A stretch of DNA of 54,128 nt from Natronomonas sp. CBA1123 (GCF_009741925.1 NZ_WPCC01000022.1:1-54128); one strand, 5' to 3'. Positions 40,547 to 49,496 are shown, numbered from the stretch's first letter. Translations and numbers: made by a program. The notes: generated by a model not told the origin, from the sequence alone.

Positions 40547-42613
40547 ATGACCGACCCTGCCCCGTCGCTCGACAGGCGAACGGTGCTCGAAGCGCTAGCC
40601 GGCGCCGGGGCGATGTCGATAGCCGGCTGTTCGGCACTCGAATCCGAATCCGACGACCCGACGACCACGATGGACGGCGAGACGGCCCGTGAGTTGGCCG
40701 TACAGTACGCGCCGACGCTGTATTTCGACACCTACGAGAAGTGGTTCCCGACGGACCCCCGGTCCTACGAAGTCGAACGCGATGGAGAAACGGTCGTCGA
40801 CGGGTTCGAAGCCTTCGACGGCTACACCCGGCGGTTCAAGGAGGCCGAGACGCCACCGGACCCGACGGTGTTCTTCAACGTCGTCCAGTACGAGGAGTCC
40901 CCGCTTGCGGTCGTCCAGTACTGGCAGTACGGCGCCTTCGACCAGTTCACGACGAACTTTCACTGGCACGACTGGGAGGTGTTGCACGTCTTCGTCGACA
41001 CGGAGACCGACACCCCGCAACTGTACGTCGCCAGTTCCCACTCCCGGAAGATACCGAACAACGAGTTTCTCGACCCCGACCGGGAGATGGTCCCCCGTGT
41101 GCTCTCGGAGTTGGGTTCACACTCCAGTGCGCTGTCGGTCAACGACGTTCCCGACCGATTCCAACGCTTCCCCATCGGCGAAACGTTCGCCGACATCACC
41201 AACAGTGCGATAGAGGGCATCGAGGACATCGAGGAGATACCGGTCGCCTACGGCTTGCCCCGCGACGAGGGGTCGGCGCTGCCGTACCTCGTGCCGGAAC
41301 TCGACGGCGAGCCGATTTACGAACACGAGCGACTGCCGTCGGTCGAACGGTCGGATTTGGTCGACGAATCGCTGACGATACGGTCGCTGGACGCGCTGAC
41401 TTCCCCGCCGGAGGAGCTACCGGAACGCAGTACGGGACTCGTCTTCGAACACGTCGACAGAGGGAGGGAGGACGCCGATGTCGAGTACGAACTCGTCCCG
41501 TCGATCGAACTCGAACACATCGAGGCGTTCACCGGGCCGCAGTTGAGCTTCGAGTTCGACGTTCCGCAGTTCGCCGAGGACGCCGTCGCTGGTCACATCA
41601 CCACGACGGGTCTGCCGTGGGAACAGCCCCGATACGACAACCCGGCAGCCGACATCACCGAACCAAATCACAGGGTGGCGCTTGCGGACCGCTACGACGC
41701 CATCGGCGAGGCGGCGCCGGTTCACACCCTCGTCGCGAGAGTCACCGAAGCAGTCTCCGACGAGGAGGCACCGGACGGCGAGGGGGTGACGACCGAGCAG
41801 TCCTCGACGGAGGCGTTCGCGTTGGTCGAAAGCGACCCCGAAGCGGTTCCGACGTTCAGCGGATACGTCGTGGCCCAAGATATCCCGGAGGGCGAGCATC
41901 GATTTACGGTCAACGGTGCGGGACTTACCCCCCACAGCGAGGCAGTGTCGGTGAGCGGCGAGGCCGGCACGACGATGGCCGGCGTCGACGGCGAGATTCC
42001 GCTCGTCGCCCGCGAGAACGCGACGAAACTCGAAATCGACGCGGAGGGAACCGACGCCGACCTCACCGGCGTCGCCGTCGAGGACGACTTCGGCGGACGG
42101 CTGTACGACGCCCCGGTTTCGGGCCGCGACGCGGTGTACGTCCACCGTGGCGGCGCCTACACGACGGAGGTCCGCGACAGCGACGGCGCACTCGGCGCCT
42201 TTCGGGTCAACCCCGGCGAGGAGTCGTCGGTCCGAATCGACCGCCCGCGAACCGGAAAGGCGTCGCTCGCGATGTTCCTCGCGAACATCTCCGAGGAGAC
42301 TGCCGAAGAACTGTCCGAACTCGATGACGATGACGATATCGGCGGGGGGTCGGTCAACGCCATCGGTGGACTCGCACAGGCGCTGTCGTCGGTCGGAGAC
42401 GCCGCCCGCCGGGCAGCCGAACAGGCCGAAAGCGGAAACCGCGGTGCTGCCGACCGGAACATCGACAGCGTCATTTCGTTGCTCGAACAGGTCGAGACTC
42501 GATTGGAGGGCGCACGCGGGTCGCTTCCCGACGACATCGCACGCGCCGTCGAGCTGCGACTTGAGCAGGCCCGCCGTCGCTCCGAGCAGGCGAAAGCAGA
42601 AGAGAAGCTCTGA
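40547..42613 (+). CDS. Large Tat lipoprotein with NLP/Vps62-like HDWE motif
   Basis: A 688-residue protein. It begins with a short N-terminus, RR (10-11) and lipobox IAGC (Cys 28), so it is an exported lipoprotein. The first domain has YAPTLYFDTYEKWFPTDP (54-71), VVQYWQYGAFDQF and FHWHDWEVLHVFVD, with HDWE at 141-144, then LYVASSHSRKIPNNEF. 'HDWE' near a Trp-rich strand recalls the GHRHDWE box of NPP1-like toxins and the DWE of Vps62-type proteins. A beta-rich middle follows, then a helical C-terminal region (about 590-688) of Glu/Ala/Arg-rich coiled coil. The role is unknown. Confidence 0.7.
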   Translation: MTDPAPSLDRRTVLEALAGAGAMSIAGCSALESESDDPTTTMDGETARELAVQYAPTLYFDTYEKWFPTDPRSYEVERDGETVVDGFEAFDGYTRRFKEAETPPDPTVFFNVVQYEESPLAVVQYWQYGAFDQFTTNFHWHDWEVLHVFVDTETDTPQLYVASSHSRKIPNNEFLDPDREMVPRVLSELGSHSSALSVNDVPDRFQRFPIGETFADITNSAIEGIEDIEEIPVAYGLPRDEGSALPYLVPELDGEPIYEHERLPSVERSDLVDESLTIRSLDALTSPPEELPERSTGLVFEHVDRGREDADVEYELVPSIELEHIEAFTGPQLSFEFDVPQFAEDAVAGHITTTGLPWEQPRYDNPAADITEPNHRVALADRYDAIGEAAPVHTLVARVTEAVSDEEAPDGEGVTTEQSSTEAFALVESDPEAVPTFSGYVVAQDIPEGEHRFTVNGAGLTPHSEAVSVSGEAGTTMAGVDGEIPLVARENATKLEIDAEGTDADLTGVAVEDDFGGRLYDAPVSGRDAVYVHRGGAYTTEVRDSDGALGAFRVNPGEESSVRIDRPRTGKASLAMFLANISEETAEELSELDDDDDIGGGSVNAIGGLAQALSSVGDAARRAAEQAESGNRGAADRNIDSVISLLEQVETRLEGARGSLPDDIARAVELRLEQARRRSEQAKAEEKL

Positions 42614-42622
42614 CCGGGAGGG

Positions 42623-43363
42623 TCACATGTACATCCGGTCTTCCGGACGCATCTCCTCGCGTTGGGATTCCAGTCGAGCAGCGAGTTCCTCGTACTGCTC
42701 CGCCAGCGTCTCGGCGAACTCCTCGAGAGGCCCGGTGTCGATGTCGAGGTCGTACACCGAGTCCAGCGCGCCGATTAGTCTGAGCGCGGCGTCGATGTCG
42801 GGGACTTGCTGGTGTACAGGTGTCGTCAGAACGCAGGCTTTCAGCGTGGAGTCGACGGCTCGCTCCATCAGTTCGCCGTTGATACCGTCGAGGAACCCGC
42901 CGGGCATCGCGGTTATTCCGTGGTCGCCGTCCAGCCGTGCCGACTGGTAGTCTTCGCTGGCAACGTAGAACGCGCGATGGTCGTCGGGGCCGTGCTGGAT
43001 GGGGACTCCCGAGAGTACAACGATGTCCTCGACACCGTGTTCGTCGGTGTAATCGAGCAGGGCGTTGCCGAACGGTTCGGCGGCGTACGGCGGGACGAAC
43101 AGTTCGCCGACGACGACGGTGATGTCGAGGTCCGGTTTCGAGAACAACCGGGTGTGGTGTCGAGGCGTCCCGTTTTCGAACGGTGTCACTGCCGGCAGTT
43201 GCTCCACCCCGATGTGGCCGGTCCGTTCGAGTTCGAGCGTTTCGGTGACGTAGTTTGCGGCCGTGAGACCCGCGAGACCGAATTCCGCGAAGCCGGCCAC
43301 GAGCGTCGAAGTCGGTTCTTCGTGTTGAATGTCGAATGACGGGGACGTTCCTTGACCAACCAT
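42623..43363 (-). CDS. PAC2-family protein (proteasome assembly chaperone-like)
   Basis: A 246-residue protein with the PAC2 fold: VAGFAEFGLAGLTAANYVTETL (about 22-43), PDLDITVVVGELFVPPYA, EDIVVLSGVPIQ, and GITAMPGGFLDGINGELMERAVDS, ending in a coiled-coil tail (EFAETLAEQYEELAARLESQREEM). Archaeal PAC2 proteins include PbaA-type proteasome activators. The last residues (RMYM) could act like a C-terminal docking tail, though they do not match the usual HbYX motif. It is convergent with the lipoprotein gene and divergent from MscS. Confidence 0.82.
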   Translation of the reverse strand: MVGQGTSPSFDIQHEEPTSTLVAGFAEFGLAGLTAANYVTETLELERTGHIGVEQLPAVTPFENGTPRHHTRLFSKPDLDITVVVGELFVPPYAAEPFGNALLDYTDEHGVEDIVVLSGVPIQHGPDDHRAFYVASEDYQSARLDGDHGITAMPGGFLDGINGELMERAVDSTLKACVLTTPVHQQVPDIDAALRLIGALDSVYDLDIDTGPLEEFAETLAEQYEELAARLESQREEMRPEDRMYM

Positions 43364-43436
43364 ACACCAATGACGGGACCGCCCGTATTAGGTGTCAGGG
43401 CGGAACGCTTTTTCGGGCGCCCGGCGACTGCCGGAT

Positions 43437-44519
43437 ATGGACGTGACGACGGCGGTGTTGCAGACTGGGGGACCGACTCCAACCCCGACGCCGACGATTC
43501 GGACCTCGGAAGGGCCGCTTCCCCGTCCACCGTGGCTCCCCGATGCGATTCCGTCGTTCGCATTTCGGTTGTTCATCGCAGTCGCGGTTCTCGTCGTCGC
43601 CTACTACGTCTCGAAACTCGTCCGACAGGCACTCGGACGGCGTATCGCACGGCGATTCAAACGGCCGTCGGTCACACGGACGGTGCTCAGAGGAGTACAG
43701 GTCGGAATCATGCTCCTCGCGCTGTTTACGTCCCTGGGCATCTTCGGCCTCGGATTCGGTAACATCGCACTCTCCGTCGGTGTGTTCTCCGCAGTCGTCG
43801 GTGTCATCCTCGCGCCCATCATCGGTAACATCCTCAGCGGCATCTTCATCCTGAACGAACAGCCCTACGAAATCGGCGACATGGTAGAGTTGGCGGACAC
43901 CGACACCAAGGGGTTCGTCGAGGATATCACGCTGTCGTACACGAAGATGTTCACGCTCGACAACACGTTCATCGTGTTGCCGAACGGGACGATGCGGGAC
44001 CGGGACGTGGTGAACTACTCCGCCGAGGACACCCGCATTCGAATGACGCTGGATGTCGGCGTCACCTACGAGAGCGACATCCCGACGGCCAGAGAGCAGA
44101 TGGAGGCCGCCGCCCGGGCGGTCAAGGGCGTCATCAAGGGTGGCCCGGACATCCGCGTCGGGAGCGCGCGCTATCCGGCGTCGCCGACCTGTTACATCCG
44201 TGAATTCGGCGACAGCGAGGTTGCGTTGCGACTCCGCTACTGGGCCAAGGAGCCCTACAAGCAAACGGCGATTCGCTCGAAGGTGCTGACGAACGTCTGG
44301 ACGCGCTTCGAGGAGCACGACATCGAAATCCCCTACCCGCACTCCCATCTGGTGTTCGACGACACCAGTGGCGAGATGCAGGTCGCGACTCGCGAGATAG
44401 ATGCCGAGGCGCCGTCCAGTCCGGGTGGAGCGACGCGTCGAGAGGCCGACGCGGGGACAGAGGAAGCCGTCGAGGACCGCGAAAACGAATCGGACGCGGA
44501 CGCTACAGACTCGCAGTGA
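43437..44519 (+). CDS. MscS-type mechanosensitive channel
   Basis: About 360 residues from the ATG at 43437 (MDVTTAVLQTGGPTPTPTP); the 15-codon upstream extension is unlikely. A Pro/Thr-rich extracellular start precedes three membrane helices (about 38-58, 85-105 and 108-130). The third, pore-lining helix is Gly/Ala-rich (NIALSVGVFSAVVGVILAPIIGNILSGIFIL). The beta domain follows (QPYEIGDMVELADTDTKGFVEDITLSYTKMFTLDNTFIVLPNG), then the alpha/beta cage. The tail is acidic and disordered (about 325-360). It should release osmolytes on hypo-osmotic shock. Its 3' end overlaps the convergent uspA gene by 17 bases. Confidence 0.9.
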   Translation: MDVTTAVLQTGGPTPTPTPTIRTSEGPLPRPPWLPDAIPSFAFRLFIAVAVLVVAYYVSKLVRQALGRRIARRFKRPSVTRTVLRGVQVGIMLLALFTSLGIFGLGFGNIALSVGVFSAVVGVILAPIIGNILSGIFILNEQPYEIGDMVELADTDTKGFVEDITLSYTKMFTLDNTFIVLPNGTMRDRDVVNYSAEDTRIRMTLDVGVTYESDIPTAREQMEAAARAVKGVIKGGPDIRVGSARYPASPTCYIREFGDSEVALRLRYWAKEPYKQTAIRSKVLTNVWTRFEEHDIEIPYPHSHLVFDDTSGEMQVATREIDAEAPSSPGGATRREADAGTEEAVEDRENESDADATDSQ

Positions 44520-44904
44520 TGACCTGACAGTCGAGTTCCCGACGGAGGAACGACTCGATGTCGGGGTCGTCGACCAGTCGACGGAGCATTCGCCGCCAGC
44601 GGCTGGCCTGTTTTCGGCCGATGACGACGTAGTCGGCGCCTTCGGCTGCGATTTCGTCGAGGATGGTGTCCTCGACCATGAACCCCGACCGGACGACGTA
44701 CCGTGCGCGGTCGATGCGTCCGCACTCGCGTTCGGCTGCCGACTTGAGTTCGGTTCGGGTGACTCGCTTGTCGTTTTGATAAAGGTTCACGTGAAGAACG
44801 GTGAGTTCGGCGTCGTGTTCGTCGGCGACTTCGATGGCGCGCCGAAGGGTCGCCAGCGAGTGCTCCGAAAGCGGATAGCGGACCGGGACGACGACCAGCG
44901 TCAT
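44503..44904 (-). CDS. Universal stress protein (UspA) family
   Basis: About 133 residues from the ATG at 44904 (MTLVVVPVRYPLSEHSLATLRRAIEVADEHDAELTVLHVNL). The usual C-terminal ATP-binding loop G-2x-G-9x-G is replaced by YVVIGRKQASRWRRMLRRL, so ATP binding is uncertain. The Rossmann-like order is otherwise typical of haloarchaeal UspA proteins. It overlaps the convergent mscS-type gene by 17 bases. Confidence 0.75.
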   Translation of the reverse strand: MTLVVVPVRYPLSEHSLATLRRAIEVADEHDAELTVLHVNLYQNDKRVTRTELKSAAERECGRIDRARYVVRSGFMVEDTILDEIAAEGADYVVIGRKQASRWRRMLRRLVDDPDIESFLRRELDCQVITASL

Positions 44905-44955
44905 TACCGGGGAAAGCGGACCGCGGTGCCTCAACCTTCCGGTTGTGCGCGAGGC

Positions 44956-46317
44956 TCAGAGCCCGGTCCGAACGATTCGCCCCTTCAGTTGCGGGGCCAC
45001 GCCGACCTCGCGGGCGTATTCCGCGAGGATGTCGTACTGGACGTCGAGCGTTGCGATTCGTTTGGCGTCGGTCAGCGTCGGGAACTCGGCGTCGGTGTGC
45101 AGGAGGAACTCCGTCGTCGCAAGCGCGTATCGCGCGGTGTGGTCGATGGCCTCGCCGCCGACCTGTGCCTCGATGAGTTCGTCGTCGTTGTAGTCGTAGA
45201 CGAGCCGTGCACCGGAGACGTGGGCGTGCCACCAGTCGGACTCACCGAACCCGGGGGTGTCGGCGGCTTCCCGGAACGTGTCCAGCAGTTCCGACCCGGA
45301 GCATTCGAGGACGACTACCGGCTCCTCGAAGGGGACGAGACTCACGAGGTCGGCGACGGTTACCTCGTCGGCCAGCGACGGCCCGGTTCGGATGCCGCCG
45401 CTGTTCTGGAGGCCGACGACGCGCTCCGTGGCGTCGAGTTCCCGCTCGGCGGCCCAGCGGTAGGCGTCGGCGACGAAGTTGCCCACGCGGCTCTCGCCGC
45501 GGAACGCCTCCCGTTCGGTTCGCCGAATCGGTTCATCGACGCGTGCGACGACGGTGTCGAGTCCTGCCTCGTCGAGCCGTCGGCGGTAGCGTGCCGTGAG
45601 TTCCTCATCGAGTGGCGCGTCGGCGACGACGTGACGGGTCACTTCGAGTGTCGGTAACTCGACTTCCAGAAGGACTTCGCCGCCGGTTCCGGGCCGTGTC
45701 AACAGCGTTCCGGCGACGCGCTCGATGCGCTCGCTGTGGACGTGACCGCCCAAGATGACGTCGACCTCGCAGGCGGCAGCGAGGCGCTCGTCGCCGCGGC
45801 CGAGATGTGAGCAGACGACGACGTACTCTGCGCCGTCCGCTCGCAGTTCTCGGGTCGCCTCTCGCGTCGCGACGATTGGGTCGGTGAACGTCAGTTCGGT
45901 GGCTTCGGGATTGGCCGAGGGCGTCGTCGGGTCCGTAACGCCGAGAAAGCCGACGCGAACCCCGTCGACCTCTCGGATGGTGGCGGCCTCGACGCCGGCG
46001 AAGCGCTCGCCGCCGTTGTAGACGTTCGCGCTGAGCCACTGCTGGGGGGACCGCTCGACGAGTTCGGCCGCCCGGTCGGCGCCGAAGTCGAAGTCGTGAT
46101 TGCCGAACGTCGACACCGTCGGCGAGACGGCCTCGAAGAACTCGAGGGCGATTTCCCCGCGAGTCACGAGTGGGAGAACGCCGGGCGCGATGTTGTCACC
46201 GGTGCCACAGACGACGGTCTCGTCGTCGCGGAGTGCGTCGACGAGGCCGGCGAGTCGGCCGACGACCTCCGGGTCGTCGTGGGCGTTCTCGATGTCCGAA
46301 TAGTGGAGGAGTCGCAC
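44956..46317 (-). CDS. 5'-nucleotidase/metallophosphoesterase family protein
   Basis: About 453 residues from the GTG at 46317 (VRLLHYSDIENAHDDPEV); no ATG fits this start. Metallophosphoesterase motifs in order are LLHYSDIEN, GTGDNIAPG, FGNHDFDFG, VVCSHLGRGDE and VILGGHVHSE. The C-terminal 5'-nucleotidase domain follows with NFVADAYRWAAER and VVGLQNSGGIRTG, then FEEPVVVLECSGSELLDTF. It has no visible signal peptide, so it may act in the cytoplasm on nucleotides or nucleotide sugars. It is divergent from the zinc-ribbon gene at 46396. Confidence 0.88.
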   Translation of the reverse strand: MRLLHYSDIENAHDDPEVVGRLAGLVDALRDDETVVCGTGDNIAPGVLPLVTRGEIALEFFEAVSPTVSTFGNHDFDFGADRAAELVERSPQQWLSANVYNGGERFAGVEAATIREVDGVRVGFLGVTDPTTPSANPEATELTFTDPIVATREATRELRADGAEYVVVCSHLGRGDERLAAACEVDVILGGHVHSERIERVAGTLLTRPGTGGEVLLEVELPTLEVTRHVVADAPLDEELTARYRRRLDEAGLDTVVARVDEPIRRTEREAFRGESRVGNFVADAYRWAAERELDATERVVGLQNSGGIRTGPSLADEVTVADLVSLVPFEEPVVVLECSGSELLDTFREAADTPGFGESDWWHAHVSGARLVYDYNDDELIEAQVGGEAIDHTARYALATTEFLLHTDAEFPTLTDAKRIATLDVQYDILAEYAREVGVAPQLKGRIVRTGL

Positions 46318-46395
46318 TGTGTCAGTCGAGGCGTCCGACGCGCAAAACCGTATCGAGACCGTGACGGTTTTGCCGCCCCGCGGCCCACCGTCTGT

Positions 46396-46632
46396 ATGGA
46401 CGAGCGCACTGGACCTGACGGAGAGACACTGTACGTTTCCCGCGAGGTCGTCCGCGGGAACAAGGGGCCGTTCCGGGTGGTGTACGCCGACCCGGAGGGT
46501 GAGCGTCGCTGGGGGTTTTTCTGCACCAACTGTGAGACGTTCGACAACGCCGTCGACGCGATGGGTCGCATCCAGTGTAACCAGTGTGCCAACTTCCACA
46601 AGGCCGAGGAGTGGGACGCCGCCCACGAGTAA
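46396..46632 (+). CDS. Small zinc-ribbon protein (DUF5816-like)
   Basis: A 78-residue protein from the ATG at 46396 (MDERTGPDGETLYVSREVVRGNKGPFRVVY). The C-terminal half holds two CxxC pairs, FCTNCETFDNAVDAMGRIQCNQCANFHKAEEWDAAHE, a clear zinc ribbon. It looks like the small haloarchaeal DUF5816 family; the function is unknown. The upstream in-frame extension is a shadow of the divergent 5'-nucleotidase. Confidence 0.75.
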   Translation: MDERTGPDGETLYVSREVVRGNKGPFRVVYADPEGERRWGFFCTNCETFDNAVDAMGRIQCNQCANFHKAEEWDAAHE

Positions 46633-46724
46633 TCCAACCGATACGTTTTCGACGATACGGACTTCGTCTGACGGTTGTCTGACTTGGTGTATCTTACAGG
46701 TCACCGAACGGGTACGTGCTAATC

Positions 46725-46730
46725 TTTATC
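46725..46730 (+). promoter_or_regulatory. TATA-like box for the gene at 46757
   Basis: TTTATC lies 27-32 bases before the ATG at 46757, consistent with a leaderless transcript. Confidence 0.5.
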
Positions 46731-46756
46731 TCTCGGCGCGCGCAATCTGCGTACGA

Positions 46757-47071
46757 ATGGGTGCTGTTAGCACATCTCTCGTCGAGGAGGCACGAACCAT
46801 CTTCTCCGACCTCGGGTACGAGGTTACGGAGGACGGAGACGAACTCCGCGCCGAACGCAAGTGGCGAACCGTCCACGTCACGACTGACGACCCAGACGAC
46901 GCGGCCACGCATGGCCGACTTCGATGTTTCGTCGCTCGCGGTGACCAAGCGAACACCGTCCGCGAACGGTTACTTTCGACAGAACCCGACTACGATTGGG
47001 CAGTAATGCGCGTCGACGACGGGGAGTATCAGGTACTCCACCCGAGCGGTGACGTCCTACCGGCGCCCTAG
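46757..47071 (+). CDS. Conserved small haloarchaeal hypothetical protein
   Basis: About 104 residues from the ATG at 46757 (MGAVSTSLVEEARTIFSDLGYEVTEDGDELRAERKWRTVHVT). A TATA-like TTTATC precedes it. It has alternating alpha/beta segments and C-terminal DWAVMRVDDGEYQVLHPSGD. I recognise it only as the sort of small acidic protein common in haloarchaea and cannot assign a function. Its 3' end overlaps the convergent aminotransferase by 15 bases. Confidence 0.65.
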   Translation: MGAVSTSLVEEARTIFSDLGYEVTEDGDELRAERKWRTVHVTTDDPDDAATHGRLRCFVARGDQANTVRERLLSTEPDYDWAVMRVDDGEYQVLHPSGDVLPAP

Positions 47072-48241
47072 AGTCGCCACCGCCGCTTCGACGCCCGCGC
47101 CGGGTTCGACGCCGACATCGGCCGACGCCAGCGTCTCGCCCAGTGCACCGAGCGTTTCGAGGACGGGACCGCGACGGGCGCCGTAGCCCATACAACCGAC
47201 GCGAATCGCCTCGTCGGCGAACGCGCCGAGTCCCGTCGCGATTTCGACGTCGTACTCGTCCCGCATCGTCGCGACGACCTCACCCGGCTCCAGCCCCGAC
47301 GGGAGTCGGGCGGTCGTGAGACTCGGCAGTCGCACGTCCGACTCGACGACCGGTTCCAGTCCCAGCGCCCACAGTCCATCCTGTAGGGCCTCTGCGTATC
47401 GCTCGTGCCGCTGCCAGCGATTTTCGACGCCCTCCTCGTCGACAAGCCGGAGCGCCTCCCGGAGCGCGTAGACGTTGTTCACCGGGGCCGTGTGGTGGTA
47501 GGCGCGTTCCTCGCCCCAGTAGTCGTCGAGCAGCGATAAGTCGAGATACCACGACCGAACCGGCTCCTCTCGGTCGAGGATTTTCGTCATCGCCCTGTCG
47601 TTGACCGACAGCGGACTCGCACCCGGCGGACAGGAGAGACACTTCTGGGAGGCCGCGTAGGCGGCGTCGATACCCCACTCGTCCATCCGGAACTCGACGC
47701 CACCGATGGAGGTGACACAATCGGCGACAACTACGGCGCCGTGGTCGTGGGCCGCGTCCGCAATGGCAGACATCTCGGGTTGCCGGACCCCCGTCGAGGT
47801 TTCGGCGTGGACGACCCCGACGACGGCGGGGTCGTGTTCGGCGCAGGCGTCCCGAACGTCGGCGGAGTCCAGCGGCTCCCCCCACGGGGTTTCCACCTGG
47901 ACGGCGGTGCCGCCGGCGCGTCGGACCATCTCGGCCATGCGGTCACCGAAGTAGCCGTTCCCGGGGACGACGGCCGTCTCGCCCGGTTCGACGAGGTTTC
48001 CGATGGCGGCTTCCATCGACGCCGACCCGGTTCCGCTGACCGGAATCGTCCACTCGTTGTCCGTTCGAAGCGTCGCCCGCAACAGCCGTTGTGTGTCGTC
48101 CATCACGTCGATGAACGCGGGGTCGAGGTGGCCGACGGGTGGCGTTCCGAAGGCGTCCAACACGCGGGGGTGAGTCTCGCTGGGACCCGGACCCATCAGC
48201 AGGCGGTCCGGGAGCCGCAACTCCGCTACCGGAGGTTCCAT
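47057..48241 (-). CDS. Class V PLP aminotransferase (alanine-glyoxylate type)
   Basis: About 394 residues from the ATG at 48241 (MEPPVAELRLPDRLLMGPGPSETHPRVLDAF). It has PVSGTGSASMEAAIGNLVEPGE (PLP phosphate region), VVHAETSTGVRQP and VVADCVTSIGG, with the Schiff-base Lys in AASQKCLSCPPGASPLSVN. The C-terminal part has GEVVATMRDEYDVEIATGLG, closing with IRVGCMGYGARRGPVLETL. The family includes alanine-glyoxylate and serine-pyruvate aminotransferases, so glycine, serine or alanine metabolism is likely. The substrate is inferred from family only. Confidence 0.88.
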   Translation of the reverse strand: MEPPVAELRLPDRLLMGPGPSETHPRVLDAFGTPPVGHLDPAFIDVMDDTQRLLRATLRTDNEWTIPVSGTGSASMEAAIGNLVEPGETAVVPGNGYFGDRMAEMVRRAGGTAVQVETPWGEPLDSADVRDACAEHDPAVVGVVHAETSTGVRQPEMSAIADAAHDHGAVVVADCVTSIGGVEFRMDEWGIDAAYAASQKCLSCPPGASPLSVNDRAMTKILDREEPVRSWYLDLSLLDDYWGEERAYHHTAPVNNVYALREALRLVDEEGVENRWQRHERYAEALQDGLWALGLEPVVESDVRLPSLTTARLPSGLEPGEVVATMRDEYDVEIATGLGAFADEAIRVGCMGYGARRGPVLETLGALGETLASADVGVEPGAGVEAAVATLGRR

Positions 48242-48320
48242 ACACGAACGTGGACAGCCACAGCACAAAAGGGGTGCGGAAGTGCTCAGTAATAGTATGT
48301 GTTCCGACACGTCAAGGTAG

Positions 48321-48326
48321 TTTTAC
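48321..48326 (+). promoter_or_regulatory. TATA-like box for the dodecin gene
   Basis: TTTTAC lies 28-33 bases before the ATG at 48354. Confidence 0.45.
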
Positions 48327-48353
48327 TAACCCCCAGTGAGAAGGTCACATGCG

Positions 48354-48551
48354 ATGGTCTTCAAGAAAATAACGCTCATCGGGACGAGCGACGAGAGTTT
48401 CGACGCGGCGGTCGACGAGGCGGTCGACCGGGCCGAAGACACCCTCGACAACGTCAAGTGGGTCGAAGTCGGGGAGTTAGGCGTCGAAGTCGCCTCCGTC
48501 GAAGGCCGGGAGTATCAAGCCGAAGTCGAAGTCGCGTTCGAACTCGCGTAA
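48354..48551 (+). CDS. Dodecin, flavin-binding dodecameric protein
   Basis: A 65-residue protein from the ATG at 48354 ([31 protein letters not shown]). Trp36 (in VKWVEV), which sandwiches the stacked flavin, and Gln55 (in EYQAEVE), which contacts the isoalloxazine, fall at exactly the positions known for Halobacterium dodecin. Haloarchaeal dodecins bind riboflavin or its breakdown product lumichrome and act as flavin buffers. Two hairpins with a T-tract follow the gene (48561-48614). Confidence 0.95.
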   Translation: MVFKKITLIGTSDESFDAAVDEAVDRAEDTLDNVKWVEVGELGVEVASVEGREYQAEVEVAFELA

Positions 48552-48560
48552 CCATCGCGG

Positions 48561-48615
48561 CCTTGCACGCGCAAGGAGGGAAGGAGCATCGTCGTGCCGT
48601 TCGGCACGACGGCTT
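48561..48615 (+). terminator. Tandem hairpins and T-tract after dodecin
   Basis: Stem 1 is CCTTGC/GCAAGG (48561-48566/48571-48576). Stem 2 is CGTCGTGCC/GGCACGACG (48590-48598/48603-48611, loop 4). Both are perfect, and a short T-run follows at 48613-48616. The position between convergent genes suits a terminator; T-tracts alone are usually enough in archaea. Confidence 0.5.
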
Positions 48616-48637
48616 TTCGTGGACTAACCGACCAGCG

Positions 48638-49012
48638 TCAGGTCCGGAACGACTCGCCACAGCCGCACTCGCTTTCGGCGTTGGGGTTCTCGACGTGGAA
48701 GCCGGCGCCCTGTAGGCCGCCCTCGAAGTCCAGCACCGACCCTTCGACATAGTTCTGGCTGGCCGAGTCGACGAACACGCGCAGACCGTGGTGGGTCGTC
48801 ACCGCGTCCTCGTCTTCCGGTTCGAGGTCGAAGCGCAGTCCGTAGGAGAGTCCCGCACAGCCACCCTGTTTGACGAACAGCCGGAGGCCGGCCTCGTCGG
48901 TGTCCAAGCCCTCGTCGCGAATCAAATCGAGGGCCTGTTCGGCCGCTTCCTCGGTTACCTGTACCGGTTCGCCCGTCTCCGCTCCCTCGCCTGCGTCGGC
49001 GGTCTGGCTCAT
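48638..49012 (-). CDS. IscA/HesB-type iron-sulfur cluster carrier
   Basis: About 124 residues from the ATG at 49012 (MSQTADAGEGAETGEPVQVTEEAAEQALDLI). The three family cysteines are present: GGCAGLSYGL and the C-terminal ECGCGESF. An A-type carrier hands Fe-S clusters to apo-proteins. The acidic N-terminal extension is typical for haloarchaea. It is convergent with dodecin and has 217 bases of AT-rich upstream DNA before the next gene. Confidence 0.92.
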   Translation of the reverse strand: MSQTADAGEGAETGEPVQVTEEAAEQALDLIRDEGLDTDEAGLRLFVKQGGCAGLSYGLRFDLEPEDEDAVTTHHGLRVFVDSASQNYVEGSVLDFEGGLQGAGFHVENPNAESECGCGESFRT

Positions 49013-49195
49013 GAAACTTGCTACCACGCCGACGGCAATAATCCTGACGCCGTTGTCACGACTCGCCCGGTGGCTGCTCTCTTGGGACGAACGTGCCCAC
49101 TACAGGATTCAAAAAATAGTAATAAATTAGATAGAATCGAATGAGACCCCACGACTGAAGAACAGTGATTCAGTGTATCACAAGTGCCACAACGG

Positions 49196-49202
49196 CTATA
49201 TC
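49196..49202 (+). promoter_or_regulatory. TATA-like box for the gene at 49230
   Basis: CTATATC lies 28-34 bases before the ATG at 49230. Confidence 0.5.
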
Positions 49203-49229
49203 TGCTGGCGGAGTAGTTACTCATGTAAC

Positions 49230-49496
49230 ATGAACAAGCACTTCCAAGACACGAGATACTACCTGAAGCGTGCGGGCGAAACGACGAAAGCGGGCGTCGT
49301 TGAGGAGCTGAAACCGGTGGAGACGAAGGTTCGGGGATTTACGGCCCGCGAGTCCGAACCCGAACCTCGGCGGTTGGACGTGGTTCGGACCGAACTCGTC
49401 GACTTCGGTGAGAGAGCCGAGGCCAGAACGCGTACCGCGATTCGGAGTGGTCGCGAGAAACTCGGAACTCGTCGCCGCGAGCGTACGGCTGCTTGA
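49230..49496 (+). CDS. Small basic/amphipathic haloarchaeal protein, unknown function
   Basis: An 88-residue protein from the ATG at 49230 (MNKHFQDTRYYLKRAGETTKAGVVEELKPVETKVRGF). It is Arg/Glu-rich and probably helical, with an unusually basic C-terminus for this organism (RSGREKLGTRRRERTAA). A good TATA box supports the start. Similar small proteins occur widely in haloarchaea, but I cannot name a function; nucleic-acid contact is conceivable. It lies just upstream of tRNA-Val. Confidence 0.6.
   Translation: MNKHFQDTRYYLKRAGETTKAGVVEELKPVETKVRGFTARESEPEPRRLDVVRTELVDFGERAEARTRTAIRSGREKLGTRRRERTAA

Noticed and set aside
46318-46704. N-terminal extension of the 5'-nucleotidase
   Set aside because: It would cover the divergent zinc-ribbon gene at 46396-46632. 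The family start matches the GTG at 46317.
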